From an uncultured Clostridia bacterium (GTDB lineage Bacteria > Bacillota > Clostridia > TANB77 > CAG-508): DNA of 43,781 nucleotides. Made by a program: the position numbers and the translations under genes. The notes under the pieces are model-generated. The model ran no database searches. It had not been told where the DNA came from and saw only the letters and a program-made list of their open reading frames with translations. The DNA is taken from contig CANQHU010000012.1 in NCBI GenBank assembly GCA_947623945.1, positions 1 through 43,781 on the forward strand, in the 5' to 3' direction. How positions within the stretch are numbered: position 1 is the first letter of the stretch; each line of letters opens with the position of its first letter. Positions 22,017-31,472 of this stretch are shown in pieces.

Positions 22017-23321
22017 TTATTCCATCATTTCTAAAATTGTTTTTGGTTTTTCTATTTTTTCTTCTTCTATTTTAATATTAGCAAGTATATTATTTTTTGA
22101 AGCCTCTAATTCTTCTATTTTATTAGTATGAATATATGCTAATACATCCCCTTCTTCTATAAAATCTGCTACTTTTTTTTGTAATATAATTCCTGCTTGA
22201 TGATCTATAATATCTTCTTTTGTGATTCTTCCTGCACCTAAGTTACATGCAATTTTTCCCATTTCTAGTGCATCTATTTGATGAATATATCCTGATTTTT
22301 GACTATAAATTGGTTCTATGTATTTGGCTCTTGGAATATTATCTAAGTTTTCTATAAAAGAAATTTCTCCTCCTTGTTTTTCTACTAATTGCTTAAATTT
22401 TTCATAGGCTTTTCCATTTTCTATATTTTTTAGCATGTTCTTTTTATTTTCTTCTAAGTCTTCACCTTTTCCTGCTAATTTTATCATGTAACTACCAATA
22501 GTTAGTACTACTTGTTTTATATCTTCTGGCATATCTCCTTTTAAGAAATTAACCGCTTCTATTACTTCTAAAGAATTTCCTATATTGTAGCCTAAAGGTT
22601 CATCCATATTAGTTAAAATGCATACTGTTTGTCTGTTTGCTAATTTTCCTATATCAATCATAGTATTTGCAAGTTCTCTTGCTTGTGATATATTGTGCAT
22701 AAATGCCCCTTTTCCTACTGTAACATCTAATACAATTTTTTGGGCTCCACTTGCAATTTTTTTACTCATAATACTAGATGCAATTAGAGGTATACTTTCT
22801 ACACAAGAAATTGTATCTCTTAAACTATATATTTTTTTATCAGCTGGAGCTAAATTTAAAGTTTGAGCAATTAAACTTATTCCTATTTGCTTTACATTTT
22901 CTACAAACTGATTCATTTCTAATTCTGTTTTGTATCCAGGAATTGATTCTAATTTATCAATAGTTCCTCCTGTAAATCCTAGCCCTCTTCCTGACATTTT
23001 TGCAACAGGAACTCCTAGAGAACTAACAATTGGCAATAAAATTAAAGAAATTTTATCTCCTACTCCTCCTGTTGAATGTTTATCCACAATTATTTCATTT
23101 AATGTGGATAAATCTAATATTTCTCCAGAATGTGCCATAGCAAGTGTTAAGTCAGTTGTTTCTTGCTTTGTCATTCCATTTATAAAAACTGCCATTACAA
23201 ATGCTGCTGCTTGATAATCTGTTATTTTGTTATTTGTGTATCCATTTACAAAATATTCAATTTCTTCTTTCGTTAGGGTTTTGCTGTCTCTTTTTTTAGC
23301 AATAATTTCCAACACGTTCAT
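22017..23321 (-). CDS. pdp: Pyrimidine-nucleoside phosphorylase
   Basis: A 434-residue enzyme of the thymidine/pyrimidine nucleoside phosphorylase family, splitting thymidine, deoxyuridine and uridine with phosphate. The start MNVLEIIAKKRDS at 23321 follows AGGAG. It has the phosphate-binding VDKHSTGGVGDKISL (about 78-92) and GRGLGFTGGTIDKLE (about 113-127), and a C-terminal lid domain. The frame is intact; the one CGG is split between codons (GCG GTT). It is downstream of rnhB by 16 bases. Confidence 0.95.
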   Translation of the reverse strand: MNVLEIIAKKRDSKTLTKEEIEYFVNGYTNNKITDYQAAAFVMAVFINGMTKQETTDLTLAMAHSGEILDLSTLNEIIVDKHSTGGVGDKISLILLPIVSSLGVPVAKMSGRGLGFTGGTIDKLESIPGYKTELEMNQFVENVKQIGISLIAQTLNLAPADKKIYSLRDTISCVESIPLIASSIMSKKIASGAQKIVLDVTVGKGAFMHNISQARELANTMIDIGKLANRQTVCILTNMDEPLGYNIGNSLEVIEAVNFLKGDMPEDIKQVVLTIGSYMIKLAGKGEDLEENKKNMLKNIENGKAYEKFKQLVEKQGGEISFIENLDNIPRAKYIEPIYSQKSGYIHQIDALEMGKIACNLGAGRITKEDIIDHQAGIILQKKVADFIEEGDVLAYIHTNKIEELEASKNNILANIKIEEEKIEKPKTILEMME

Positions 23322-23337
23322 ATTTTTTCTCCTACGA

Positions 23338-23979
23338 TTATATAAAATTTTTGGTAAAACTCCTCCTGTGTAATGGACAAAGACCATATTCTTTTATTGC
23401 TTGTATATGTTTTGCAGTTCCATATCCTTTATGTGCTATAAATCCATATTGAGGATACACTTCATCCCATTGTCTCATTATTCTGTCTCTTGTTACTTTT
23501 GCAATAATTGATGCAGCTGCTATACTATAACATTTTGCATCTCCTTTTATTATTGAATCATATGGTATTCCTTTTGTATTAATATGTGTTAAAGCATCAA
23601 CTAAAATTAAGTCTGGCTTTTCTTTTAACCCTTCTACTACTTCTGTTACTCCCTTTTTTGTTGCATTTAGTATATTTATTTCATCAATTACATCTTGTCC
23701 AATTACAGAAACAGAATATGCAATTGCTTCTTCTAAAATTAAATCATATAATTTTTCTCTCTTTTTTTCAGAGACTTTTTTTGAGTCATTTACTCCCTCT
23801 ATCATAGAGTCTTTTGGCATAATAACAGAAGCAACTACTACTGGTCCTGCTAAAGGTCCTCTACCTGCTTCATCTATTCCACATATTTTTTTAAATCCTT
23901 TTTGATATAAATTTTCTTCTATCTCTTTTAGTTTTGTTAATCTTTCTAATTCTTTTTCCTTCATTTTATTACTACTCAC
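23338..23979 (-). CDS. rnhB: Ribonuclease HII
   Basis: A 213-residue enzyme removing ribonucleotides from DNA and RNA primers. It has the signature ICGIDEAGRGPLAGPVVVAS (about 33-52, catalytic Asp and Glu), DSKKVSEKKRE, and a third catalytic Asp in ILVDALTHI. Its start lies 8 bases inside the 3' end of the pilin-like gene. It ends 17 bases before pdp. No in-frame CGG. Confidence 0.95.
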   Translation of the reverse strand: MSSNKMKEKELERLTKLKEIEENLYQKGFKKICGIDEAGRGPLAGPVVVASVIMPKDSMIEGVNDSKKVSEKKREKLYDLILEEAIAYSVSVIGQDVIDEINILNATKKGVTEVVEGLKEKPDLILVDALTHINTKGIPYDSIIKGDAKCYSIAAASIIAKVTRDRIMRQWDEVYPQYGFIAHKGYGTAKHIQAIKEYGLCPLHRRSFTKNFI

Positions 23980-24481
23980 TCAATTTAATTTGATTTATGC
24001 CTGTTAAAGAATATTTACCATCAAATCCTAAGGTATTGTAAATTTCTACAATTTGATTTTGCTCATCAAATTTTATTAAATATTTTTCATTATCTTTTAA
24101 TTCTATATCTTGTAATCCCCAATTATCTTGAGCGGTTTTCGTTAGCCAATAGCAAGTAGAAGTATCAGAAATCTCGAATTCTGATGGCACATTATCTGCT
24201 TTTTCTAACATGGCTGTTTGCTCATAAACTTCTTGTCTTACTTCTGCTTTTTTGCTGTCATCTGGACTAATTCCCATTTTAAAAGTTGCTTCTTCTACAT
24301 ATTCTTTTGATTTTGCTTGAATTAATAACATATTAGTTCTTAAACTTTCTAATTTGGCATCTTGTATTATCTCTCTTCCACTATAAATTGCTATACCAGC
24401 TATAATCATCAACACCATAATTGTTACAACTAATGCAATTAATGTTACTCCATTTTTATCTTTTAACTTCATATTTATCAT
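23972..24481 (-). CDS. Type IV pilin-like protein (prepilin N-terminus)
   Basis: A 169-residue protein. Its N-terminus MKLKDKNGVTLIALVVTIMV is the prepilin form: a short basic leader, a G-V-T-L-I-A-L-V cleavage/assembly motif and a long hydrophobic helix. The rest is a small soluble domain with one tryptophan-rich segment (CYWLTKTAQDNWG). It is of pseudopilin type; whether it forms a pilus or belongs to a secretion or competence system cannot be told. Its stop overlaps rnhB's start by 8 bases. Confidence 0.75.
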   Translation of the reverse strand: MINMKLKDKNGVTLIALVVTIMVLMIIAGIAIYSGREIIQDAKLESLRTNMLLIQAKSKEYVEEATFKMGISPDDSKKAEVRQEVYEQTAMLEKADNVPSEFEISDTSTCYWLTKTAQDNWGLQDIELKDNEKYLIKFDEQNQIVEIYNTLGFDGKYSLTGINQIKLSE

Positions 24482-24634
24482 CCTTTATTCCTTTTTTATA
24501 TATTATATATTTATATTTTAATATTTTCAATATAATTATCAAGTTTTTTTCACACAAATTTCACAAATCTCTTGTATTATATACTCATAATAGGTTATTA
24601 TATTAATAGATATTTTTTAGGAGGTTTTTTAAAA

Positions 24635-25901
24635 ATGGAAGAAAATGAGAAAAAAAATGAAACTGAAAAAAGTTTTAAAACAGTAAAAAATCCAAATACA
24701 TACAAAGATGTTTATAGTAGTAATGCTACTAATAAATCAAAACTTGGATTTGGAAAGGGAATTTTATTACCATTTTTAAGTGGCGTAGTTGGATGTGGTG
24801 TTGTACTTGGTACTTGTTTTGGAGTTCCATCTATTAGATCAAAAATTTTAAATACAAATTCTAAAACTACTTTAGAGCCTAGTACTAGTCAAAGTTCAGG
24901 TTATGTAAGTCAAACTTCACTTACTAACTATTCTGATACTTCTGTATATGCTGCAAATAAAATTTTACCATCAATTGTAGGAATTAGAGTAACTTATAAT
25001 GTAAATTCACTAATTTCTATATTTGGTAGACAAACTACCACTAGCACGGCTACAGCAAGTGGATCTGGAATTATTATTAGTGATGATGGTTATATTTTAA
25101 CAAATAATCATATTGTATCTACTACTTCTTCTGAATCTTACTATGAAGTGTCAGAAGCTACAAAAGTTACTGTTACTTTATTTAATGACGAAACTGAATA
25201 TGAAGGAAAAATTATTGGAAAAGATGAGCAAACTGATTTGGCTGTTATTAAAATTGATAAAACAGGATTATCTAAAGCAGAATTTGCTGATTCAGATAAT
25301 ATAAAAGTTGGAGAATTTGCTATGGCAGTACGGAAATCCTTTAGGCCTACAAAGTAGTATTACATGTGGTGTTGTAAGTGCTGTAAATAGAGAAGTAACA
25401 GATTCAGATGGTAAGAAATTTACTTTAATCCAAACTGATGCTGCAATTAACTCTGGTAATAGTGGTGGAGCTTTAGTAAATAGTGAGGGTAAAGTAATTG
25501 GTATTAATACTTTAAAACTTTCTGGAACTGGTATTGAAGGTATGGGATTTGCAATTCCAATTAACTCTACTACAGATGTTACATCTCAATTAATTCAATA
25601 TAGTAAAGTAAAAAGACCTTATATTGGAATTTCTGGAATGGATTTAGATGAAGATACTGCAAAAGCTAATAAGTTGGTAAAAGGAATTTATATAAAATCT
25701 GTTGATGATTTTTCTGCTGGTGAAAAAGCTGGTCTTAAAATTGGTGATGTAATTATTGAAGCAGATGGTAAAAAAATTACAACAATGGATGAATTAAATG
25801 AAATTAAAAATTCTCATAAAATTGGTGACGAAATGAAAGTTAAAGTTAATCGTAATGGCGAAGAACGAGAATTGACTATTACTTTAAGTGAACAACCATA
25901 A
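24635..25901 (+). CDS. htrA: HtrA/DegP-like serine protease, read through a +1 site at CGG
   Basis: A 421-residue membrane-anchored trypsin-like protease with one PDZ domain, a quality-control enzyme of the cell envelope. ATG 24635 follows AGGAGG. The transmembrane anchor (LPFLSGVVGCGVVLGTC, about 45-61) precedes the protease domain: His in TNNHIVST, Asp in QTDLAVIKI, Ser in NSGNSGGALV. The in-frame CGG at 25331-25333 lies between Asp and Ser; skipping its C gives FAMAVGNPLGLQSS, the conserved HtrA loop, and joins two otherwise separate ORFs. Without it the nucleophile serine and PDZ domain are missing. Not followed by a gene in the operon. Confidence 0.95.
25331..25333 (+). other. CGG +1 recoding site, htrA
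   Basis: Context GTA-C-GGA-AAT. Skipping the C restores AVGNPLGLQ, conserved in HtrA proteases. Confidence 0.92.
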
Positions 25902-25995
25902 TTTTTTAGTTGTTTTAACTTTCACTTGTAATTCACAAAATGGACAAATTTAATTGTTATTATATAAACAACATCCCCTTTTATTTTCAAATTAA

Positions 25996-26035
25996 AAAGA
26001 GAAGTTTATTTTTAAAAAGAACTTCTCTTTTTGTA
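25996..26035. terminator. Bidirectional terminator between htrA and the convergent gene
   Basis: AAAAAGAGAAGTT pairs with AACTTCTCTTTTT around a 13-base loop, with T/A runs on both sides. Confidence 0.85.
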
Positions 26036-26037
26036 TT

Positions 26038-26895
26038 TTATATAATAACTAAATCCATTTCACTTGTATATGTTTCATTTCCATATGCATAGATAATATA
26101 TAGTGCATCATTAGCTAAATAAAATTGTTTTGAATTTTCTATTTTATAGTTATCGCTTGAAACTTCTCTGCTATAAATGTTGTAACCTAATTCTTTTAAA
26201 TCTTCAACTTTATCTTGTTCTTCTTGTATTTTTTCTTTTATTTTATCTTGTATTTCGTTTTTGCTAAATCCTTCTATTTTTAATATTTCTTCTAATGTTA
26301 CTTCTTTTTTATTTCTTAAATCATAATTATATGTTTGAATTATTACTCTTTGTGCACTTGAGCCTTCTTTTAAGTTTGATCGTACTATTACTGATAAAAT
26401 GTCATTTTTTACATTTGATGCATATTCTACAGTATAAATAGTGTTTCTATTTTCGCTTTCTAAAACGCTGTTTGTTTTGTTTATAAAGTCTTCTATGTCT
26501 TTATTGTAATCATCTACTTTTTTATCATCTATATTAATATATGGTATATATACCTCTAAATCATAACTGTTTAATTTACTTTCTTTTTTGGCTAATTGTG
26601 TATAGACAATTGGTTTTCCTTCATTTTTGGCTTTAAAACTTGTTATTCCTTCTGTATTTCTAATATCATTTACAAAAATCTTATCAAATTCTGTGGTTAG
26701 AGTTTCAATTTCCTCCTCAGTTTTGTTTCCTAATTTTTTTTCACTTTCAAATCCTAACAACCTACCTATATCAATTCTTGCATAAAATTGTACATAAAAA
26801 GCTATTATAATAGAAATAATACATACTATTATAATTGATATATATATTGCTATTTGTTTTTTGCTCATTTTATTATTAGGTAATACTACTTTCAT
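26038..26895 (-). CDS. Membrane-anchored protein with a DUF3298-like external domain
   Basis: A 285-residue protein. Residues about 14-34 are a single transmembrane helix (IAIYISIIIVCIISIIIAFY), followed by an external domain of about 245 residues. The segment YTVEYASNVKNDILSVIVRS... EGSSAQRVIIQTYNYDL followed by KKEVTLEEIL resembles DUF3298/RsiV-like domains, which bind lysozyme or peptidoglycan in some relatives. No neighbouring sigma factor gene is present. Function not assigned. Confidence 0.55.
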   Translation of the reverse strand: MKVVLPNNKMSKKQIAIYISIIIVCIISIIIAFYVQFYARIDIGRLLGFESEKKLGNKTEEEIETLTTEFDKIFVNDIRNTEGITSFKAKNEGKPIVYTQLAKKESKLNSYDLEVYIPYINIDDKKVDDYNKDIEDFINKTNSVLESENRNTIYTVEYASNVKNDILSVIVRSNLKEGSSAQRVIIQTYNYDLRNKKEVTLEEILKIEGFSKNEIQDKIKEKIQEEQDKVEDLKELGYNIYSREVSSDNYKIENSKQFYLANDALYIIYAYGNETYTSEMDLVII

Positions 26896-26985
26896 TTTTT
26901 CATCCCTTCTTTTGTTTTATATATTAATTATAACATTTTTATATTTATTAATCAATTGCTTTTAGTATTTTATATTACTAAAATA

Positions 26986-27014
26986 TTGACTAATTTGCAT
27001 TTTTGCGGTATGAT
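26986..27014 (+). promoter_or_regulatory. clpE promoter
   Basis: TTGACT (26986-26991), 17-base spacer, TATGAT (27009-27014). A full CtsR operator (tandem GGTCAAA) is not visible, so heat-shock control by CtsR is not supported. Confidence 0.65.
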
Positions 27015-27056
27015 AATATAGATTAATTTTATAAAGAAATGAGGAATTTTTAAGTT

Positions 27057-29426
27057 ATGTTATGTTCAGAATGTAATAAAAACCCAGCAATACTTTTTTA
27101 TAAAAAAATAGAAAATGGAAAAGAAACTATGGAAGGATATTGTTATGATTGCGCTAAGAAAAAAGGAATTAATCCTACTGATGTATTAGCAAAACAAAAC
27201 GATATTTTATTTAATAATAAATCAAATTTATCAGATATGACAAAGCAATTTGAAACACTTTTTAAGGATTTAGCAGAAAATATTAACTTAGAAGATATTG
27301 AAAATATAGATGGAGCAATTACTTTCGAAAATACTGAGGTTAGTGATGATCCAGATGAACCACCACATAGAATAGCAGGTGCTGCAATTCCACTTGGTTC
27401 AATCTTTTCTAATATGTTCAATAATGGTCAAAATAATAAAGACAAAGAAGAACAAGAAGAACCTATTGGTAGTAGAAAAAAAGTAAAAATAGAAAAAAAG
27501 AAAAATATAAAAAATAAAAGAAAAAAATTCTTAGATACTTATGGAACTAACCTAACAGTTAAGGCAAAAAATAATGAATTAGACCTTATAATTGGTCGTG
27601 ATAAAGAAATTCAAAGAATGATTCAAATTTTAAATAGACGTTCTAAAAATAATCCTTGCTTAATTGGTGAACCAGGTGTTGGTAAAACTGCCATTGCTCA
27701 AGGGTTAGCAATTAAAATTGCAAATCAAAATGTTCCTGCCAAACTTTTAAATAAAGAAGTTTATTTATTAGATATGACTGCTGTTATTGCAGGTACACAA
27801 TTTAGAGGTCAATTTGAATCTAGAATGAAAGGCATTATTGATGAATGTAAAGAATATGGAAATATCATTTTAGTTATAGACGAAATTCATAATATTATTG
27901 GTGCAGGTGATGGAGAACATTCTATGAATGCTGCAAATATTTTAAAACCTGCCCTATCAAATGGAGAAATTCAATTAATTGGTACAACTACTTTAAAAGA
28001 ATATCGTAAATATATTGAAAAAGATTCTGCATTAGAGAGAAGATTTCAACAAATTCTAGTAGAAGAACCAACAGTTGATGATTCTATTGGAATTTTGGAA
28101 GGAATAAAAAAATATTATGAAGAATATCATAAAGTAAAAATATCTTCTGATGTAATTCGTCAAACTGTTATAATGTCTGAAAAATACATTCATGATAGGT
28201 TTTTACCAGATAAAGCAATAGATATACTAGACGAGGCTTGTTCTAGAATTAATTTAGAAAATAAAGATTTATACAGACTAGAAATGTTAAAACAAGAATT
28301 AGTTAGTGTTCAAGCTGAAAAAGAAGAAGTAATTGCTGCAGATTCTACAGAAGACTACCAAAGAGCAGCTGATTTAAAAACACGTGAATGTCAATTAATT
28401 GAAGAAATTGATAAATTAAATAGTAAAATGAAATTAAAGCAAATTACAATTCAAGATATTGCAAATGTAATTGAAAGTTGGACAAAAATACCAGTTAAGA
28501 AAATAACAGAAGCAGAAACACAGAAATTATTAAATTTAGAAACAAACCTTCACAAAAGAATTATTGGTCAAGAAGAAGCTGTAAGTAGTGTTGCAAGAGC
28601 AATTAGGAGAAATCGTGCAGGACTTCAAAGTTCAAAAAGGCCACCATCATTTATATTTGTTGGACCAACTGGTGTTGGAAAAACAGAACTTGCAAAATCT
28701 CTTGCTTTCGAAATGTTTGGAAGTGAAGATGCTATTATAAGAGTAGATATGTCTGAATATATGGAAAGTCATTCTACATCTAAATTAATTGGTGCACCTC
28801 CAGGATATGTTGGCTATGATGATGCAGGTCAATTAACTGATAAAGTAAAAAGAAAACCTTATTCAATTATTTTATTAGATGAAATTGAAAAAGCTCATCC
28901 AGATGTATTTAATATTCTTCTTCAAGTTTTAGATGATGGAAAATTAACAGACAGCCAAGGAAATACAGTTAGTTTCGCAAATACTATAATTATTATGACT
29001 TCTAATGCAGGTTCAAATTTAAATAATAATTCTATTGGTTTTGGCGGAGGAACAGTTAATAAAAATAAAATTTTAGATAGTTTGAAAGATGTATTTAGAC
29101 CTGAATTTTTAAACAGAGTTGATGAAATTGTTGCATTTGACTCTTTAACAAAAGAACAATTACTACAAATTGTTGATTTAATGTTAAAAGATACAATACA
29201 GGCTTTACAAGAAAAAGATATAAAAATAGAATTTACAGATATAGCAAAAGATTTTATATTACAAAAAGGAACTGATATAAAATTTGGTGCAAGGCCATTA
29301 AGAAGGGCTATTCAAAAATATGTTGATGATGAACTTGCTGAAATGATATTACGCGATGAACTTATAGATGGAAAAACAGTTGTAGTAGATTTAGAAAATG
29401 ATAAACTAAAATTCGAGATAAAATAG
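27057..29426 (+). CDS. clpE: ClpE-type AAA+ ATPase
   Basis: A 789-residue Clp/Hsp100 unfoldase. The N-terminus has a four-cysteine zinc finger (C3, C6, C29, C32) of ClpE/McsA type and no Clp_N repeats, followed by an acidic linker with a lysine-rich end. Two AAA+ modules: Walker A GEPGVGKTA (about 203), Walker B VIDEIHN; then GPTGVGKTE (about 538) and LLDEIEKAHPD. Between them is a coiled region containing a UVR-like stretch (EDYQRAADLKTRECQLIEE). It probably feeds ClpP. It is followed by pgsA after 9 bases, likely in one operon. CGG only across GGC GGA. Confidence 0.92.
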   Translation: MLCSECNKNPAILFYKKIENGKETMEGYCYDCAKKKGINPTDVLAKQNDILFNNKSNLSDMTKQFETLFKDLAENINLEDIENIDGAITFENTEVSDDPDEPPHRIAGAAIPLGSIFSNMFNNGQNNKDKEEQEEPIGSRKKVKIEKKKNIKNKRKKFLDTYGTNLTVKAKNNELDLIIGRDKEIQRMIQILNRRSKNNPCLIGEPGVGKTAIAQGLAIKIANQNVPAKLLNKEVYLLDMTAVIAGTQFRGQFESRMKGIIDECKEYGNIILVIDEIHNIIGAGDGEHSMNAANILKPALSNGEIQLIGTTTLKEYRKYIEKDSALERRFQQILVEEPTVDDSIGILEGIKKYYEEYHKVKISSDVIRQTVIMSEKYIHDRFLPDKAIDILDEACSRINLENKDLYRLEMLKQELVSVQAEKEEVIAADSTEDYQRAADLKTRECQLIEEIDKLNSKMKLKQITIQDIANVIESWTKIPVKKITEAETQKLLNLETNLHKRIIGQEEAVSSVARAIRRNRAGLQSSKRPPSFIFVGPTGVGKTELAKSLAFEMFGSEDAIIRVDMSEYMESHSTSKLIGAPPGYVGYDDAGQLTDKVKRKPYSIILLDEIEKAHPDVFNILLQVLDDGKLTDSQGNTVSFANTIIIMTSNAGSNLNNNSIGFGGGTVNKNKILDSLKDVFRPEFLNRVDEIVAFDSLTKEQLLQIVDLMLKDTIQALQEKDIKIEFTDIAKDFILQKGTDIKFGARPLRRAIQKYVDDELAEMILRDELIDGKTVVVDLENDKLKFEIK

Positions 29427-29435
29427 GAGAAAATT

Positions 29436-30029
29436 ATGTTGAAACATATACCAAATATTTTAACTGTTATTCGTTTTTTATTAATACCAGTAATTATATT
29501 TTATATTTTTACAGGTAATTATATACTAGCATTTGTGTTTTTTACAATTTCAGGTTTTACTGATGTTGCTGATGGATTTATTGCAAGGAAATTTAATGTT
29601 ATTTCTAATTTTGGGAAATTAATGGATCCACTTGCTGATAAATTAACACAAATTGCAACAATTGCTTCACTTGTATTTACTAATATTATTCCAATTTGGA
29701 TTTTATTAATTGTCTTATTAAAAGAATTTATTATGATTTGTGGAGCTTCTTTCCTTTATGGAAAAGATGTTGTAGTATATAGTAGATGGTATGGAAAACT
29801 TGCAACTGTATTGTTTTTCATTGCAATTGTAGTTTCTCTTTTACTAAAACAATATGAAATTGCTGGCATTTGGAAAAACTTAGATTTAGGATTATTTACT
29901 TTAGCTTTAGTGTCTACAATTTTTTCTTTGATAATGTATGTAAAAGATTTATACAAAAAAGGATTAATTGATAAACAAGACTTAAAAAAAGAAGTTACAG
30001 TAGATAAAAAAGAAAAGAAAAATAAATAG
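29436..30029 (+). CDS. pgsA: CDP-diacylglycerol-glycerol-3-phosphate phosphatidyltransferase
   Basis: A 197-residue integral membrane enzyme making phosphatidylglycerophosphate. It has the CDP-alcohol transferase signature D-x2-D-G-x2-A-R-x8-G-x3-D-x3-D: TDVADGFIARKFNVISNFGK then LMDPLADK (about 41-69). Several membrane helices and a lysine-rich C-terminal tail (KKEKKNK). Starts MLKHIPNILTVIRF after AGGAG, 9 bases beyond clpE. Confidence 0.93.
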   Translation: MLKHIPNILTVIRFLLIPVIIFYIFTGNYILAFVFFTISGFTDVADGFIARKFNVISNFGKLMDPLADKLTQIATIASLVFTNIIPIWILLIVLLKEFIMICGASFLYGKDVVVYSRWYGKLATVLFFIAIVVSLLLKQYEIAGIWKNLDLGLFTLALVSTIFSLIMYVKDLYKKGLIDKQDLKKEVTVDKKEKKNK

Positions 30030-30040
30030 AATTAAAGTAA

Positions 30041-30082
30041 TAATGTCATAAAAGTTTGAAATTTTATGACATTATTTTTTTT
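30041..30082 (+). terminator. Terminator after pgsA
   Basis: AATGTCATAAAA and TTTTATGACATT pair around an 8-base loop, followed by a run of T. Confidence 0.9.
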
Positions 30083-30092
30083 GTTTTTTTAC

Positions 30093-30326
30093 TTATATTT
30101 CTACTAAAATCAAGTCATCTCCTATACATCTTATGTTTTTCCATGGTATTACTATTTCATTGCTTTGTATAAATAAATTTAGTACTTTATTGCTTCCTGG
30201 CACAATTATAGATGTTATTCTTCCTGTTTCTAAATCTGCACATACATCTTGGACATATCCCAATCTCTTTCCATCATTTATATTAATTACTTCTTTATGT
30301 TTAAAATCCAAACCTTTATCTTGCAT
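30093..30326 (-). CDS. ylmC: YlmC/YmxH-like PRC-barrel sporulation protein
   Basis: A 77-residue PRC-barrel protein. KHKEVININDGKRLGYVQDV, then LETGRITSIIVPGS and VIPWKNIRCIGDDLILV (about 15-76) match the YlmC/YmxH group conserved in spore formers. Exact function unknown. Its gene points left, convergent with pgsA through the shared terminator. Confidence 0.85.
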   Translation of the reverse strand: MQDKGLDFKHKEVININDGKRLGYVQDVCADLETGRITSIIVPGSNKVLNLFIQSNEIVIPWKNIRCIGDDLILVEI

Positions 30327-30411
30327 AATTAGTCTCCTTTTATCTTTTATTATAATATATTCTTTATCTTTTTAAATAGTAATATTAGATTAATATTTTT
30401 ATATTCAAAAA

Positions 30412-30434
30412 GAAGAAGTATTGACTTCTTCCTA
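30412..30434 (-). terminator. Terminator after the Panacea gene
   Basis: GAAGAAGT and ACTTCTTC pair around a short loop, followed on the reverse strand by a T run, 50 bases beyond the Panacea stop codon. Confidence 0.65.
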
Positions 30435-30486
30435 TTTTTATTTTTTATTAATTTATTTTATAAATATCCATGTTCCTTGCAATGAT

Positions 30487-31236
30487 TTATAACGTTTCAA
30501 ACTGATGGTATTGCTTTATTACTTCAGGTTTTATCTCTGAATAGACTATCCATGAACTTTTCGGAGTCATTGTCCATGGCGCATTTTCTTTATGTGTTAA
30601 ATCTACTAATTGTGCTGCTGTTAACTGACCATATTTTTTCAAAGTATTATCAATACTTACTATTTTTTCTGTACCATCTTCAGCAAATAATATTCTACTT
30701 TTTGCCGGCATTTCTGAAACATTTGCATATATATCTTCTTTTTCTTCTGTTATTGGTTTATAACCATATTTTTTATATCTTTTATATACTGTATCAACAA
30801 TTGGTCCATACTTAAATGCATATATTTTATCTATAAATAATTTTTTGTTTGTATCACATAAATAATCAGCATAACAAAAATATACTAATTTTTGTAATTT
30901 TAATTGTGTACATTTTATTTTAGATAGTATATATTTAGCTATATCAATTCCTTCTAATTTTCTGTCTTTCTTAATTAACTTTATGAATTTATCAAGGCCA
31001 TCAATAACTTCAACACCTTTAAAGAAATGATCTGTCATGCATACTGATTCCCAAGTTGTATCCTCTGCTTGTATCATATGTGTTGAAATAGATACATCTT
31101 TTCCACATTCCGTTATAATTTTATCTAAGACTGTTTTTAGTTCCTCTTGGATAGATTCCTCATCAACAATAAAATGTAAAGCGATTCTCTTTCCTAATGA
31201 ATATGAACTACTCATAAATATAAAATGTGTTATCAT
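30487..31236 (-). CDS. Panacea (DUF4065) domain antitoxin
   Basis: A 249-residue protein. An N-terminal domain of about 95 residues precedes a Panacea/DUF4065 domain (about 95-240): IDIAKYILSKIKCTQLKLQK, LVYFCYADYLCD, AFKYGPIVDTVYKRYKKYG, and AAQLVDLTHKENAPW near the end. In published work Panacea-domain proteins neutralise very different toxins, notably small alarmone synthetase (toxSAS) toxins; the N-terminal domain confers toxin specificity. Upstream, overlapping by one base, is the 3' remnant of a RelA/SpoT-like gene, so this is probably the antitoxin of a broken pair. CGG only across ACG GAA and CCG GCA. Confidence 0.8.
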   Translation of the reverse strand: MITHFIFMSSSYSLGKRIALHFIVDEESIQEELKTVLDKIITECGKDVSISTHMIQAEDTTWESVCMTDHFFKGVEVIDGLDKFIKLIKKDRKLEGIDIAKYILSKIKCTQLKLQKLVYFCYADYLCDTNKKLFIDKIYAFKYGPIVDTVYKRYKKYGYKPITEEKEDIYANVSEMPAKSRILFAEDGTEKIVSIDNTLKKYGQLTAAQLVDLTHKENAPWTMTPKSSWIVYSEIKPEVIKQYHQFETL

Positions 31237-31472
31237 TATCTCTTACCTCCTTTATTTTCATTTTCCCATTTTACATAATCTTGTTTGTATTTTTCATGAG
31301 AATTAATATTATTTTTTTCATCTATTTTATTCCATATTTGTAATTCCCACTGAAATGCATAATTGCCTTTTCTAAAATAAATGTGTGTTGCTTTGTATCC
31401 ATTTCTCAATGAATATATGCATTTTAGATTATCGTATTTTGTATTAATTAAATTTAAAACTTGCTTGTTTAT
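31236..31472 (-). pseudogene. RelA/SpoT-like (toxSAS) toxin, C-terminal remnant
   Basis: A 78-codon open frame with no start codon and no upstream part. It reads KCIYSLRNGYKATHIYF, then FQWELQIWNKIDE, then SHEKYKQDYVKWE, the C-terminal end of RelA/SpoT-domain nucleotide pyrophosphokinase-like toxins (N-G-Y-K-x-x-H, E-L-Q-I-W, H-x-x-Y-K). Its stop overlaps the antitoxin's ATG (TAATG), the usual toxin-antitoxin arrangement. The catalytic N-terminal part is missing, replaced by the end of an unrelated gene. No CGG is present, so recoding does not explain it. Confidence 0.6.

Noticed and set aside
20196..25901. Mass pseudogenisation of truA, htrA, sigE and others
   Set aside because: The genes are otherwise well conserved, without further stops, and several should be essential; all lesions are of one kind.
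26941..27014. CtsR operator in front of clpE
   Set aside because: Only a TTGACTAATTTGC-like string is present; the tandem GGTCAAA heptamers are absent.
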